Shown here piece after piece: positions 1 to 8,783 of a stretch of 35,396 nucleotides of DNA. The first letter of the stretch is position 1, and each line of letters starts with the position of its first letter. The notes beneath the pieces were generated by a model. That model saw nothing but the letters and a program-made list of their open reading frames with translations, ran no database searches and was not told the DNA's origin. The stretch is taken from the NCBI GenBank assembly GCA_947591115.1, contig CANQCX010000002.1:1-35396 (forward strand), in the 5' to 3' direction. A program made the translations under genes and the position numbers. Source of the stretch: an uncultured Lachnospiraceae bacterium (GTDB lineage: Bacteria; Bacillota; Clostridia; Lachnospirales; Lachnospiraceae).

Positions 1-123
1 AATGTCAACACCGTTACGGAAATGACGAATCTGATCGATGCAACAAGGGCGTATGAAGCAAATGCGACCGCTTTTAATGCAAGCAAGAGTCTGGCTCAGG
101 CGGGACTTCAGATCGGTCAGTAA
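1..123 (+). CDS. flgC: Flagellar basal-body rod protein FlgC, 3' end only
   Basis: The first 40 codons in frame 1 run into TAA at 121-123 and encode the C-terminal helix of a proximal rod protein. The pattern MTNLIDATRAYEANATAFNA followed by a LAQAGLQIGQ-like end is the conserved C-terminal D0 helix shared by rod and hook proteins. The assignment to FlgC rather than FlgB or FlgG rests on this motif and on position: in Firmicutes flgB-flgC directly precede fliE. The start lies outside the window. FlgC is part of the rod that links the MS ring to the hook and is exported by the flagellar type III apparatus. Confidence 0.9.
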   Translation, partial: NVNTVTEMTNLIDATRAYEANATAFNASKSLAQAGLQIGQ

Positions 124-160
124 TGCGGATGCCTATTCAGGATAAGGAGGAAAAAATACA

Positions 161-472
161 ATGGATATCGCTTCCCTGACAGGAATTCAGTCTTCCTATC
201 TGGAACAGTTTGCCGAGGATCGGAAGATCACAAAAACAGAAGACGAGTCGTTTCAGTCTGTCCTTTCGTCCATGATGGATGCGTTAAACGAGACGGACGA
301 GCTTCAGCATACGGCGGAATCCGAAGAGATCCGCTTTGCGCTGGGAGAGTCCGAAAATACGCATGATCTCATGATCGCAGAGACTAAGGCTTCCGTAGCG
401 CTGCAGTATACGGTCGCAGTCAGAGACAAGATCATTGACGGCTATCAGGAACTGATGAGAATGTCGATTTAA
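161..472 (+). CDS. fliE: Flagellar hook-basal body complex protein FliE
   Basis: 103 aa, the usual length for FliE, the adaptor joining the MS ring (FliF) to the rod. The C-terminal half carries the family pattern, with the helix around residues 70-103 containing ETKASVALQYTVAVRDKII and ending YQELMRMSI. An AAGGAGG ribosome binding site lies about ten bases before the ATG. It sits between flgC (37 bp upstream) and fliF (19 bp downstream), the normal fla/che order, and is surely cotranscribed. FliE is an early export substrate needed for rod assembly. Nothing unusual is visible. Confidence 0.95.
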   Translation: MDIASLTGIQSSYLEQFAEDRKITKTEDESFQSVLSSMMDALNETDELQHTAESEEIRFALGESENTHDLMIAETKASVALQYTVAVRDKIIDGYQELMRMSI

Positions 473-491
473 AGATATGAGGTAACGATAA

Positions 492-2093
492 ATGCCAGAA
501 CAAATTCAGAAAATACTGGAACGGGTATTGGAATGGTGGAAGAAATTTAATAATAAGCAGCGGATCCTTTTGATCAGTATTACGGCGGGCGTTCTTCTTG
601 CACTTGGAATTTTGGCTTATGCGGTTTCGCGTCCGACGATGGTAGAGCTGATCATCTGTGAAAATGCAAAGCAGGCGAGCGAGGTCAACACCCTGCTGTC
701 AAGCGACAGCTCCATCCACTATGAAGTCAGCAATGACGGCCTGCAGTTTAAAGTAGATGTACGGGATGAGGCGGCAGCCAGCTATCTGCTTGCGGCAAAT
801 GAGATCCCGACGATGGGTTACAGCATTGAAAATGTTACGGACGGAAGCCTTTCGACGACCGAGGCGGATAAACAAAAGAAATACGAATACTATCTGGAAT
901 CCAAATTCGCCGACCATTTAGGACAGATGGATTATATTGATTCGGCGACGGTAGACATTACGCTTCCGGATAACGACGGTACGATTTTGTCCAAAGATCA
1001 GGAGGGGACGGCTGCCGTAAAACTGGAGCTGGCACGCGAGATCGATGAAGACAAGGCTTATGGGATTGCGCGCTTTATCGCAACGGAGCTTGGAAATGAA
1101 ACGACCAAAGGCATTACGATCGTGGACAGCAAGGGCAATCTGCTGTACTCCGGAGCGGATTCCGAGAATTCATTCAGCGCGGTATCGTCCCAGCTGAATT
1201 ACAAACAGAAGCAGGAAACGCTTGTCGCGCAGAAGATCGAGACGGCGCTGCGAGAGTCCGGCATGTTTGCGGAAGTCCATGCCGCAGCCAATCTGGATGT
1301 GGATTTCAGCAATATCGACGAAGCAACGCATGAGTATTACACGACGGACGGCTCTGCGACGGGGCCGATCAGCTCGCAGTCTACTTATGACGCAGAGTCC
1401 AACGGCGACGTGGGCGCGATACCGGGTACGGATGCAAACGACGACACCGGATATGTGCTGGACAACGGGGAATACGGCAGTTATACCGTTTCCGAGACAG
1501 ATACGAAGTATGATACCAGTGAGCGGATCACGAACCGGACATCGTCGGGAGGCAATATCCAGTACGACAGCTCTTCGGTTTCTGTCATCGCAACCCGTTA
1601 TATTACATACGAAGAAGACCAGCTGGAGGCCTCCGGACAACTGGATGACATGACCTTTGAAGAATTTAAGACCGCAAACAACGAGCGCCAGCAGGTAGAG
1701 GCAAGTGAGGAGGATATTCAGGCGATCGCCAACATAACCGGTTTTCCGGTTGAAAATATCAGTCTGATCTGCTATGAGGAGCCGCGGTTTGTAGAAAGCG
1801 ATTCCAGCGGACGCGCTTTGAGCGATATCCTGCAGATCGTCCTCGCGGTGCTGATCTTTGCGCTGCTTGCTTACGTCGTGTTCCGCAGTACCAGAAAACA
1901 GCCGGAGCCGGAGCCGGAGCCGGAGCTTTCCGTAGAAGCGCTTTTGGAATCTACGGCGGAGCAGGATGCGCTGGATGATATCGGATATTCGGAAAAATCA
2001 GAAGTCCGAATCCTGATCGAGAAATTTGTTGATGAAAATCCGGATGCGGTTGCCATGCTGTTGCGCAACTGGCTGAATGAGGATTGGGAGTAG
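492..2093 (+). CDS. fliF: Flagellar MS-ring protein FliF
   Basis: 533 aa, close to the B. subtilis FliF length. It forms the MS ring in the cytoplasmic membrane around the export gate and is the platform for FliG. Two membrane segments are visible, near residues 24-45 and 442-462, flanking the large extracytoplasmic part with ring-building motifs and a Gly/Ser/Asp/Tyr-rich loop around 275-350 that corresponds to the beta-collar region. The cytoplasmic C-terminus (about 485-533) is the acidic FliG-binding helix region, ending with a short run of Asn, Glu, Asp and Trp. Just after the second membrane segment a PEPEPEPE stretch is encoded by four CCGGAG hexamers (1902-1925). The stop is 4 bp before fliG. 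Confidence 0.96.
   Translation: MPEQIQKILERVLEWWKKFNNKQRILLISITAGVLLALGILAYAVSRPTMVELIICENAKQASEVNTLLSSDSSIHYEVSNDGLQFKVDVRDEAAASYLLAANEIPTMGYSIENVTDGSLSTTEADKQKKYEYYLESKFADHLGQMDYIDSATVDITLPDNDGTILSKDQEGTAAVKLELAREIDEDKAYGIARFIATELGNETTKGITIVDSKGNLLYSGADSENSFSAVSSQLNYKQKQETLVAQKIETALRESGMFAEVHAAANLDVDFSNIDEATHEYYTTDGSATGPISSQSTYDAESNGDVGAIPGTDANDDTGYVLDNGEYGSYTVSETDTKYDTSERITNRTSSGGNIQYDSSSVSVIATRYITYEEDQLEASGQLDDMTFEEFKTANNERQQVEASEEDIQAIANITGFPVENISLICYEEPRFVESDSSGRALSDILQIVLAVLIFALLAYVVFRSTRKQPEPEPEPELSVEALLESTAEQDALDDIGYSEKSEVRILIEKFVDENPDAVAMLLRNWLNEDWE
1902..1925 (+). repeat. CCGGAG hexanucleotide repeat (x4) in fliF
   Basis: Four perfect CCGGAG units encode Pro-Glu x4 just after the second membrane helix of FliF. 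Length changes would stay in frame and would change only the linker to the FliG-binding tail. Confidence 0.85.
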
Positions 2094-2097
2094 TTGA

Positions 2098-3105
2098 ATG
2101 AGCGACGATTCTTATAATGGGGTGCAGAAAGCGGCGATCCTTTTGATCACGCTTGGGCCGGAAAAAGCGGCCACCATTTTTAAACACCTCAAAGAAGATG
2201 AAATTGAAGAATTAACCCTGGAAATTGCGAATACCAGAAGCGTTTCGCCGCAGACGAAGGAAGATGTTCTGGATGAGTTCTATCAGGTCTGCCTTGCCCA
2301 GCAGTATATTGCGGAGGGCGGTATCGCCTATGCCAAAGAGCTGCTGGAAAAGGCGCTGGGAGAAGACAAGGCGCAGGGCGTCATTGCCAAGCTGACGGCG
2401 TCCCTTCAGGTGCGTCCGTTTGAGTTTGTGCGGAAAACCGAGCCGAGCCAGTTGTTAAACTTTATTCAGGACGAACATCCGCAGACGATCGCGATGATCC
2501 TGTCGTATCTGCCGGCTCAGCAGGCGTCTATGGTGCTTGGCTCCCTTCCGCCGGAAACACAGGCGGATGTAGCGAAGCGTATTGCGATGATGGATCGTAC
2601 TTCGCCGGATGTCATCAAAGAGGTAGAGCGCGTTTTGGAACGCAAGCTTGCATCTTTGGTCAATCAGGATTACACGATTGTCGGCGGCGTAGACGCGATC
2701 GTAGAAATTTTGAACAACGTAGACCGCGGTACCGAGAAGCATATTATGGAATCTCTGGAAATCGAAGAACCGGAGCTGGCAGACGAGATCCGCAAAAAGA
2801 TGTTCGTATTCGAGGATATCCTGCTTCTGGACGACCGCGCGATTCAGAGAGTACTGCGCGACGTGGACAACGCAGATCTGGAGCTTGCGATGAAGAGTAC
2901 CTCCGAGGAAGTACAGAATGCAATCTTCCGGAACCTGTCCAAACGTCTTGCTGCTATGATCAAGGAAGATATGGAATTTATGGGTCCTGTTCGTATGAAG
3001 GATGTCGAAGAGGCGCAGCAGAAGATTGTTGGTGTAATCCGTAAGCTGGAGGATGCCGCAGAAATTGTAATTTCTCGTGGTGGAGGTGACGACATTGTTG
3101 TCTAA
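2098..3105 (+). CDS. fliG: Flagellar motor switch protein FliG
   Basis: 335 aa, full length. FliG sits on the MS ring and contacts the stator through its C-terminal domain. The N-terminal FliF-binding domain begins with GVQKAAILLITLGPEKA. The middle domain has the EHPQ motif at residues 126-129 followed by TIAMILSYLP. The C-terminal domain has the charged torque helix region DDRAIQRVLRDVDNADLELA near 240-260. The ATG is 4 bp after the fliF stop, so translation is probably coupled. The fliG 3' end overlaps the start of fliH by about 11 bp, and the fliH ribosome binding site lies inside the last fliG codons. Confidence 0.97.
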   Translation: MSDDSYNGVQKAAILLITLGPEKAATIFKHLKEDEIEELTLEIANTRSVSPQTKEDVLDEFYQVCLAQQYIAEGGIAYAKELLEKALGEDKAQGVIAKLTASLQVRPFEFVRKTEPSQLLNFIQDEHPQTIAMILSYLPAQQASMVLGSLPPETQADVAKRIAMMDRTSPDVIKEVERVLERKLASLVNQDYTIVGGVDAIVEILNNVDRGTEKHIMESLEIEEPELADEIRKKMFVFEDILLLDDRAIQRVLRDVDNADLELAMKSTSEEVQNAIFRNLSKRLAAMIKEDMEFMGPVRMKDVEEAQQKIVGVIRKLEDAAEIVISRGGGDDIVV

Positions 3106-3910
3106 TCTTTTAAAGCCGTATGATATCATTACGGCAACGGCGGATACCAGAGTAATCAATTCCAATCAGAGAATGGAAGAACGTATGCGCGAGCTGGCGC
3201 TTTCCCTCCGGCTGGGAGAAGAATCCCAAGAAGATCCGGACAGCGCCTTTTCAGAGGGACTGGAGGCGGAAACGATTGAGCCGGAACCGGAACCGGCCGC
3301 AAGTCCGGAGGAGGTTCTGGAAGAAGCCAGAACGGAAGCGCAGCGGATTTTGGACGATGCAAGAGAAACAGCGGATAAGATGATGAACGATGCTTTTCAA
3401 AAAGGGCAGGTGCTTTTTGAGGAAAAGCAAAACGAGGGTTACAGCGCCGGACTGCAGAAAATGCAGGAGGAGCTGGACGCCCATAAAAAGCATCTGGATG
3501 AGGAATTCCAAAAGCAGAAGGAGGAGCTGGACGCACGCTATCAGAAAAGGGCGGACGAATTGGAGTCGGATCTGGTCGGCGCGATCATTCAGGTGTTCGA
3601 CCATGTATTTCATATTCAGTTTGACGATAAAAAAGAGATTCTGCTTTATCTGGTAAAAAATACCCTGATGCATATTGAGGTTGGAAAGTCGTTCCGCATA
3701 CGCGTTTCGGAAACGAATCACCGTTTTTTGGAGTCCCATCTGGACGATCTCAAGGAGCGGATCGGCAACGATGTGTCGATTGAAATTGTCAACGATATGA
3801 ATCTGGATGCAAGAGACTGCCAGATCGAAACGGATTATGGAATTTTTGACTGCGGGATCGACATGGAGCTTTCCAATCTGGAAAAGGATATCCGATCCCT
3901 TTGCGGTTAG
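3095..3910 (+). CDS. fliH: Flagellar export ATPase regulator FliH
   Basis: About 272 aa. FliH binds and restrains the FliI ATPase and tethers it to the C-ring. The protein has a short N-terminal part, an acidic Pro/Glu stretch (about 55-75), a long coiled coil (about 75-160) rich in Glu, Lys, Gln and Ala, and a C-terminal globular FliI-binding domain (about 165-272). The frame is open from a GTG at 3077. I chose TTG 3095 because GGAGGTGA at 3082-3089 is at ideal spacing; the adjacent TTG at 3098 is also possible. The gene therefore starts inside fliG. Sequence identity of FliH is low across species, so the call leans on architecture and on position between fliG and fliI. Confidence 0.9.
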   Translation: MLSNLLKPYDIITATADTRVINSNQRMEERMRELALSLRLGEESQEDPDSAFSEGLEAETIEPEPEPAASPEEVLEEARTEAQRILDDARETADKMMNDAFQKGQVLFEEKQNEGYSAGLQKMQEELDAHKKHLDEEFQKQKEELDARYQKRADELESDLVGAIIQVFDHVFHIQFDDKKEILLYLVKNTLMHIEVGKSFRIRVSETNHRFLESHLDDLKERIGNDVSIEIVNDMNLDARDCQIETDYGIFDCGIDMELSNLEKDIRSLCG

Positions 3911-3931
3911 ACGCTTACGGGAGAATTCGTT

Positions 3932-5245
3932 GTGATGAATGAAGCGGAAAAGTATTTACAATTGATTGACCGGCAGTATTACCGCAGCTATGGGAAAGTG
4001 GTAAAGGTAGTAGGACTTACAATTGAATCAATTGGTCCGGAAGCAAGGTTGAATGACTTATGCCGCATCTTCCTGAATAAGGACTTGCAGGATTATGTCA
4101 TGGCAGAGGTAGTGGGATTTCGCGATTCCCAGCTGATCCTTATGCCGTTCGACAATGTTGAGGGCGTAGGTGTTGGATGTATCGTAGAAAATACGGGACA
4201 TCCATTATCTGTTTTGGTAGGAGAACAGCTGCTCGGGAAAACGCTGGACGGAATTGGAAGACCGACGGACGGAAGCGTAATGTACGCGCGGACGGAATAC
4301 CCGATCGAAGCGCAGCCGCCGGATCCGATGCAGCGCAAGATCATCGATGAAGTGCTGCCGCTTGGCGTAAAAGCGGTAGACGGACTGATTACGGTCGGAA
4401 AAGGGCAGCGTATCGGTGTATTTGCCGGCTCCGGCGTCGGAAAAAGCACGCTTTTGGGCATGTTTGCCCGCAATACAAAAGCGGACATTAATGTAATCGC
4501 CCTGATTGGGGAGCGTGGCAGGGAGGTGCGCGAATTCATCGAACGCGACTTAGGACCGGAAGGAATGGAGCGTTCAGTCGTGGTTGTCGCAACCTCGGAT
4601 AAGCCGGCGCTCATCCGGAACAAAGCGGCGAAAACCGCAACGGCGATCGCGGAATATTTCCGCGATCAGGGAAAAGACGTGCTTTTGATGATGGATTCCC
4701 TGACCCGTTTTTCAATGGCGCAGAGGGAAATCGGTCTGGCATCCGGAGAACCACCGGTAACCCGCGGCTATCCGCCGAGCGTGTATTCGGAAATGCCCAA
4801 GCTGCTGGAACGCGCGGGTACTTCGGACAGAGGCTCCATTACCGGTCTGTATACGGTTCTGGTGGACGGAGACGACTTTAACGAGCCGATTACCGATACG
4901 GCGCGCGGAATTCTGGACGGACACATTATGCTGGATCGTAAGCTGGGACATAAAAATCATTACCCTGCCATCGATATTCTGCAGAGCATTTCTCGTGTAA
5001 TGAGTTCAATTGCAACTCCGGAGCATAAACAGCTTGCAGGCAGGCTAAAAAGCGTGCTGGCCACGTATAATGAAGCGGAGGATCTGATCAATATCGGAGC
5101 CTATAAGGCGGGTTCTAATCCGGAAATCGATTATGCGATTCAAAAGATCCGGCAGATCAACGAATTTTTGTGTCAGGGAACGGATGAAAAATTTTTGTTT
5201 GACGAGGAACTGACCTTGCTGGAAAACGTATTTGCAGATCAGTAA
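3932..5245 (+). CDS. fliI: Flagellum-specific export ATPase FliI
   Basis: 437 aa, typical FliI length. It is an F1-beta-like hexameric ATPase that energises unfolding and export of flagellar proteins. Walker A AGSGVGKST lies at residues 165-173, followed by GERGREVREF and the Walker B region LLMMDSLTRFSMAQREIGL. GEPPVTRGYPPSVY is highly characteristic of FliI/SctN ATPases. The start is GTG 3932 or ATG 3935; GGGAG near 3919 fits the GTG slightly better. It follows fliH by 21 bp and precedes fliJ by 15 bp, forming the FliH-I-J export ATPase block. Confidence 0.97.
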   Translation: MMNEAEKYLQLIDRQYYRSYGKVVKVVGLTIESIGPEARLNDLCRIFLNKDLQDYVMAEVVGFRDSQLILMPFDNVEGVGVGCIVENTGHPLSVLVGEQLLGKTLDGIGRPTDGSVMYARTEYPIEAQPPDPMQRKIIDEVLPLGVKAVDGLITVGKGQRIGVFAGSGVGKSTLLGMFARNTKADINVIALIGERGREVREFIERDLGPEGMERSVVVVATSDKPALIRNKAAKTATAIAEYFRDQGKDVLLMMDSLTRFSMAQREIGLASGEPPVTRGYPPSVYSEMPKLLERAGTSDRGSITGLYTVLVDGDDFNEPITDTARGILDGHIMLDRKLGHKNHYPAIDILQSISRVMSSIATPEHKQLAGRLKSVLATYNEAEDLINIGAYKAGSNPEIDYAIQKIRQINEFLCQGTDEKFLFDEELTLLENVFADQ

Positions 5246-5260
5246 TGAACGGGAGGATAT

Positions 5261-5701
5261 ATGGCGAAGTTTCGTTATCGGATGCAGAATATCCTGAATA
5301 TAAAAATGAAACTCGAGGATCAGGCAAAGATCGCCTATGGCATCGCCAACCGGAAGTATCAGGAGGAGCAGCAGAAGCTGCAGTCTATGCTGGTCAGAAG
5401 GATCGGCTATGAAAAGCGGCTGCGGGATATGATGGAAGGGGAGCTGGATCTAAAGGCGGTACACAATGCAAGAGAAGCCGTAAATTCCATGCGTATTTTG
5501 ATCCGGCGCCAGATGGTGGAGGTGCATAAGGCGGAGCTTGAATTAGAGGATGCAAGGCTGGCGCTAAGCAACATCATGACCGACCGGAAAACTCATGAAA
5601 AGCTGAAAGAACGGGCGTTTGACGATTTCAAGAAGGAACTGCGCGATACGGAAGGCAAAGAAGTGGATGAGCTGGTAAGCTATACTTATAATGCAAGATA
5701 A
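5261..5701 (+). CDS. fliJ: Flagellar export protein FliJ
   Basis: 146 aa, standard FliJ size. It is almost entirely helical and charged, as expected for the antiparallel coiled coil that fits into the FliI hexamer like the gamma subunit of F1 and contacts FlhA. The N-terminal FRYRMQNILNIKMKLEDQAK is typical of FliJ. A GGGAGGA site lies just before the ATG. The gene is between fliI and a MotE/YlxF-like gene, with short spacers on both sides. FliJ proteins diverge strongly, so context supports the call as much as sequence does. Confidence 0.93.
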   Translation: MAKFRYRMQNILNIKMKLEDQAKIAYGIANRKYQEEQQKLQSMLVRRIGYEKRLRDMMEGELDLKAVHNAREAVNSMRILIRRQMVEVHKAELELEDARLALSNIMTDRKTHEKLKERAFDDFKKELRDTEGKEVDELVSYTYNAR

Positions 5702-5712
5702 GGAGAGTATCA

Positions 5713-6570
5713 ATGGCAGAAAAAGAACAGTTGGAAAATACTTCCGAAGAAGATAAAAAAGCGGCGAAAAAAGAAAAACGAAGAAAAGCAAAAGAAGAAA
5801 AAAAGAAAAAGAAAAAGGACAAGGAAGCCGGAGCGGAAGAAGAAGGCGAAGAGGAAAAACTGGGAAGTAAAATTGCGCTTGTATTTGTAACGCTTCTGAT
5901 CATCATTATATGGCTGGCGATCATCGCGATCCTAATCAAAGCGGATGTCGGCGGCTTCGGTTCGACGGTTTTAAGACCGATTTTAAAGGATGTTCCGTAT
6001 CTGAACCGGATATTGCCGGAGGATCCGTCGGACGGACTGGTTCCGGAGGACACCCAGTACCAGTACGACTCTTTGGAGGATGCCGTCGAGCAGATCAAAG
6101 CGCTGGAGCTTTTGCTGGACGAGGCAAATGCCGACAAGGAAAAGAACGAGCAGACGATCGAAAGCCTTCAGGAGCAGATTGCGGAGCTTTCCAAGTATCG
6201 GGAAGAGCAGGCGGAATTTGAAGAATTACAGCAAAAATTTTATCGGGAGGTTGTGTTTTCCGAGGAAGCACCCGATATAGAAGAATATAAGGCATTCTAT
6301 GAAAGCATTGACAAAGCGAATGCGGAGGCCTTGTATAAACAGGTAGTGGCACAGATTACTTACAACGAGCGGGCGGAGGAGTATGCAAAGACGTATTCTT
6401 CCATGAAACCTTCGGAAGCAGCCGCGATTTTCAATACCATGACGAACGATCTGAATCTGGTGGCGGATATCCTTTTAAATATGGATACGCAGTCCAGAGC
6501 CGATATTTTAGGGAAAATGGATGTGGAAACCGCCGCAAAGCTGACCGCGATCATGGAGCCGGAGGAATAG
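5713..6570 (+). CDS. MotE/YlxF-like membrane protein with MgtE-N-like C-terminal domain
   Basis: 285 aa. The N-terminus (about 10-45) is a very Lys/Glu-rich cytoplasmic stretch, followed by one membrane helix (about 55-77, LVFVTLLIIIIWLAIIAIL). A coiled coil follows (about 120-190), then a C-terminal MgtE-N/FliG-like helical domain with MKPSEAAAIFNTM and ILLNMDTQSRADILGKMD. This architecture and the position between fliJ and fliK match B. subtilis YlxF and the MotE family; in Helicobacter, MotE is reported as a stator-related chaperone for MotB. A role in stator or export assembly here is inferred. The Lys-rich N-terminus contains an in-register A-AAA-AAG heptamer at 5799-5805. Confidence 0.82.
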   Translation: MAEKEQLENTSEEDKKAAKKEKRRKAKEEKKKKKKDKEAGAEEEGEEEKLGSKIALVFVTLLIIIIWLAIIAILIKADVGGFGSTVLRPILKDVPYLNRILPEDPSDGLVPEDTQYQYDSLEDAVEQIKALELLLDEANADKEKNEQTIESLQEQIAELSKYREEQAEFEELQQKFYREVVFSEEAPDIEEYKAFYESIDKANAEALYKQVVAQITYNERAEEYAKTYSSMKPSEAAAIFNTMTNDLNLVADILLNMDTQSRADILGKMDVETAAKLTAIMEPEE

Positions 6571-6610
6571 GAGTAAGGAATCAAAGCCAAAAAAGAAAGG
6601 AGGAGTGTGC

Positions 6611-8041
6611 TTGACAAGTACCAATGTATCAAATCTGGGTTCCGTAAAGCTGACAGGCGCAGCGGAAGGACAAAATGCGAAAAAGACGCGTCGTGAAGAA
6701 GAAATGGCGTCCATCTTTTCCTCTTTGATGAATCAGATGTCCGCAAAAACCGATGCCGCCGCAGGAAAAAACAATCCGGAACCGCAAAAGACCAGCGCGA
6801 CGGCGGACGCTTATGACAGCTACCGCTACAGGGAAAACGGCATTGAACAGGCAAAGGCGGCACCGGAGAGTAATCCGCTGGAAGAAACGCCGGAAGAAGC
6901 CGTTCAGTTTGAAGAAAGTACGGTAGAGCTGGTCAGTGAAAAACTGGGAATTCCGGAGGCCGACGTCAGGGAGGCGATGGCCGAGCTGGGATATCGTGCG
7001 CTGGATCTTCTGAACCCGCAGAAGCTTGCCAATCTGGTCATGCAGTTATCCAACGTCAGCGATCAGGCTCAACTGCTTTTGGATCCGAATTTTCAGGAGC
7101 TGATGCTCGGAATCGGAGAGCTGGGAGCGGAATTAGCAGAAAAGCTCGGCGTGGAGAAGGAAGCATTGACCATGCTGGCGGAAACCGTACCGGAGGAGCT
7201 TCCGCAGCCGGAAAACGGCGTTGTTTTGGAAGATGCAAAGCTTTCGCAGCCAGACCAGGCAGAGGCGCAGACAGTGGCAGCCGTACAGCAGACAGCCGAA
7301 ATTCCGGAGGAATATGCCAAAACGGAACAGCCGGCCGTTTCCGCAGCCGAAGAAGCCGAAGAAACCAAGCCGACGGTCGAAATTACCGTAGAACAGGAGG
7401 CTTCGTCAAAAGAGGCTCCGATCGAAGAGGCGAAAGAAGCATCAAAAGAATTTGGAGGTCATCCTCAGGGAGAAACCCAGACAGGGGAGCAGATGGCAGC
7501 GCCGCTCCATCCGGAAACGCTCCAGCAGCCGGAAGCGCCGCAGCCGCCGGCAGGAACCTTTTCTTATTCGTCTGTTGACGCAATGGATATCATCCGCCAG
7601 ATTGCAGAAAGCGTAAAAGTGGCGGTCAGCGCAGAGGTTTCTTCCGTAGAAATGCAGTTAAATCCGGAAAATCTCGGAAAGATTTATCTGCACATCAGTG
7701 AAAAAGAGGGAATGGTCAGCGCGCAGCTTGCAGCGCAGAACGAAGCGGTCAAGGAAGCGTTGGAGGTACAGGCGGCAACCCTGCGGGAAAATCTGAATCA
7801 GGCGGGCGTAAAGGTGGACGCGATCGAGGTTACGGTAGCCACGCATGAGTTTGAACGGAATCTTGAGCAGGAGCAGAGGCAGAAGGAAGAACAGGAAAGC
7901 GACCGCAAAGAAAACAGCCGAGGGAGAAGAAACCTGAATATCGACTCTCTGGATGAGCTTTCCGGCGTTATGACGGAAGAAGAAGCTCTTGTGGCGCAGA
8001 TTATGAGAGACAACGGCAATTCGGTAGATCTTACCGCATAA
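6611..8041 (+). CDS. fliK: Flagellar hook-length control protein FliK
   Basis: About 476 aa. FliK is the exported molecular ruler that stops hook growth and switches FlhB specificity. The N-terminal and middle parts (about 1-300) are low-complexity, rich in Glu, Ala, Pro and Gln, as usual for the ruler region. The conserved Flg_hook domain is near 325-415, with VEMQLNPENLGKIYLHI, then GMVSAQLAAQN, then LRENLNQAGVKVDAIEVTV. A charged tail follows. AAAGGAGG (6596-6603) is 7 bases before TTG 6611, which I take as the start; the in-frame GTG at 6605 is too close to it. The position between the YlxF-like gene and flgD is canonical. Confidence 0.93.
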   Translation: MTSTNVSNLGSVKLTGAAEGQNAKKTRREEEMASIFSSLMNQMSAKTDAAAGKNNPEPQKTSATADAYDSYRYRENGIEQAKAAPESNPLEETPEEAVQFEESTVELVSEKLGIPEADVREAMAELGYRALDLLNPQKLANLVMQLSNVSDQAQLLLDPNFQELMLGIGELGAELAEKLGVEKEALTMLAETVPEELPQPENGVVLEDAKLSQPDQAEAQTVAAVQQTAEIPEEYAKTEQPAVSAAEEAEETKPTVEITVEQEASSKEAPIEEAKEASKEFGGHPQGETQTGEQMAAPLHPETLQQPEAPQPPAGTFSYSSVDAMDIIRQIAESVKVAVSAEVSSVEMQLNPENLGKIYLHISEKEGMVSAQLAAQNEAVKEALEVQAATLRENLNQAGVKVDAIEVTVATHEFERNLEQEQRQKEEQESDRKENSRGRRNLNIDSLDELSGVMTEEEALVAQIMRDNGNSVDLTA

Positions 8042-8055
8042 GAAAGGAGAATTTT

Positions 8056-8763
8056 ATGGCGATTGTTGCACCGGTAGTAGACGGAGAATTACAGTATGAG
8101 CGTACCGATACTTCCAAGAAAAAAGGGGAAGCGACCGGTTCGAATCTGGGTTATGACCAGTTTTTACAGCTTTTATGCGCGGAGATGCAGTATCAGGATC
8201 CGCTGGAGCCAAGCAGCAATACCGACTATGTAGCGCAGCTTGCAACGTTTTCACAGGTTGAGGCGACGCTCAGCATGGCGGAGGGACAGCAGACCTCTAT
8301 GGCAAACAGTCTGGTTGGAAAGAATGTAATTTTAAAAGTTCTCAATGAGACGACCGGAAAAGAGTCGTACATTGACGGAAGAGTGGATTATGTTTTGTAT
8401 CAGAACGGCGATATCTATCTGTCCGTAAACGACGGCTTATATCCGCTTTCTTCACTGGATACGGTAGCGGATTCGGAATACTATGAAGCGGTAGCGCTTT
8501 CCAAGACATTTGCAGAAATGGTTTCCATGCTTCCGAATGAGGAGAATTTGCAGACGATCTATAAGGGCGCGATCAACGAAGTACGCGAGCTGTATGACGG
8601 CATGAGCGATTATGAAAAACGCTTCGTAAAGGATTCGGATCTGGAAAAACTGGAAAAATTAGAAACGCTCTTAAATCAGATGTTAAAAGCGGAGGAAGAA
8701 GCAGAAAAGAACCAGCAGGCAGATGGAACCGAAGATTCCAAGGAAGGAGAAGCTGCCACATAA
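8056..8763 (+). CDS. flgD: Flagellar hook capping protein FlgD with helical C-terminal extension
   Basis: 235 aa. FlgD caps the growing hook and guides FlgE assembly. The N-terminal conserved part has YDQFLQLLCAEMQYQDPLEP (about 33-52) and YVAQLATFSQVEA (58-70). Residues 85-137 resemble the short Tudor-like part of Gram-positive FlgD, with GRVDYVLYQNGD and a YPLSSL turn. Residues about 148-210 are unusual: a helical pair containing RELYDGMSDYEKRF and DLEKLEKLETLL that looks like the YDALTDEQKALV-type helical repeats of surface proteins, followed by an acidic tail. The gene follows fliK by 14 bp. The extension is in frame and shows no sign of being an artefact. Confidence 0.93.
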   Translation: MAIVAPVVDGELQYERTDTSKKKGEATGSNLGYDQFLQLLCAEMQYQDPLEPSSNTDYVAQLATFSQVEATLSMAEGQQTSMANSLVGKNVILKVLNETTGKESYIDGRVDYVLYQNGDIYLSVNDGLYPLSSLDTVADSEYYEAVALSKTFAEMVSMLPNEENLQTIYKGAINEVRELYDGMSDYEKRFVKDSDLEKLEKLETLLNQMLKAEEEAEKNQQADGTEDSKEGEAAT

Positions 8764-8783
8764 GCCTGACAGGAGGTGTGGGC

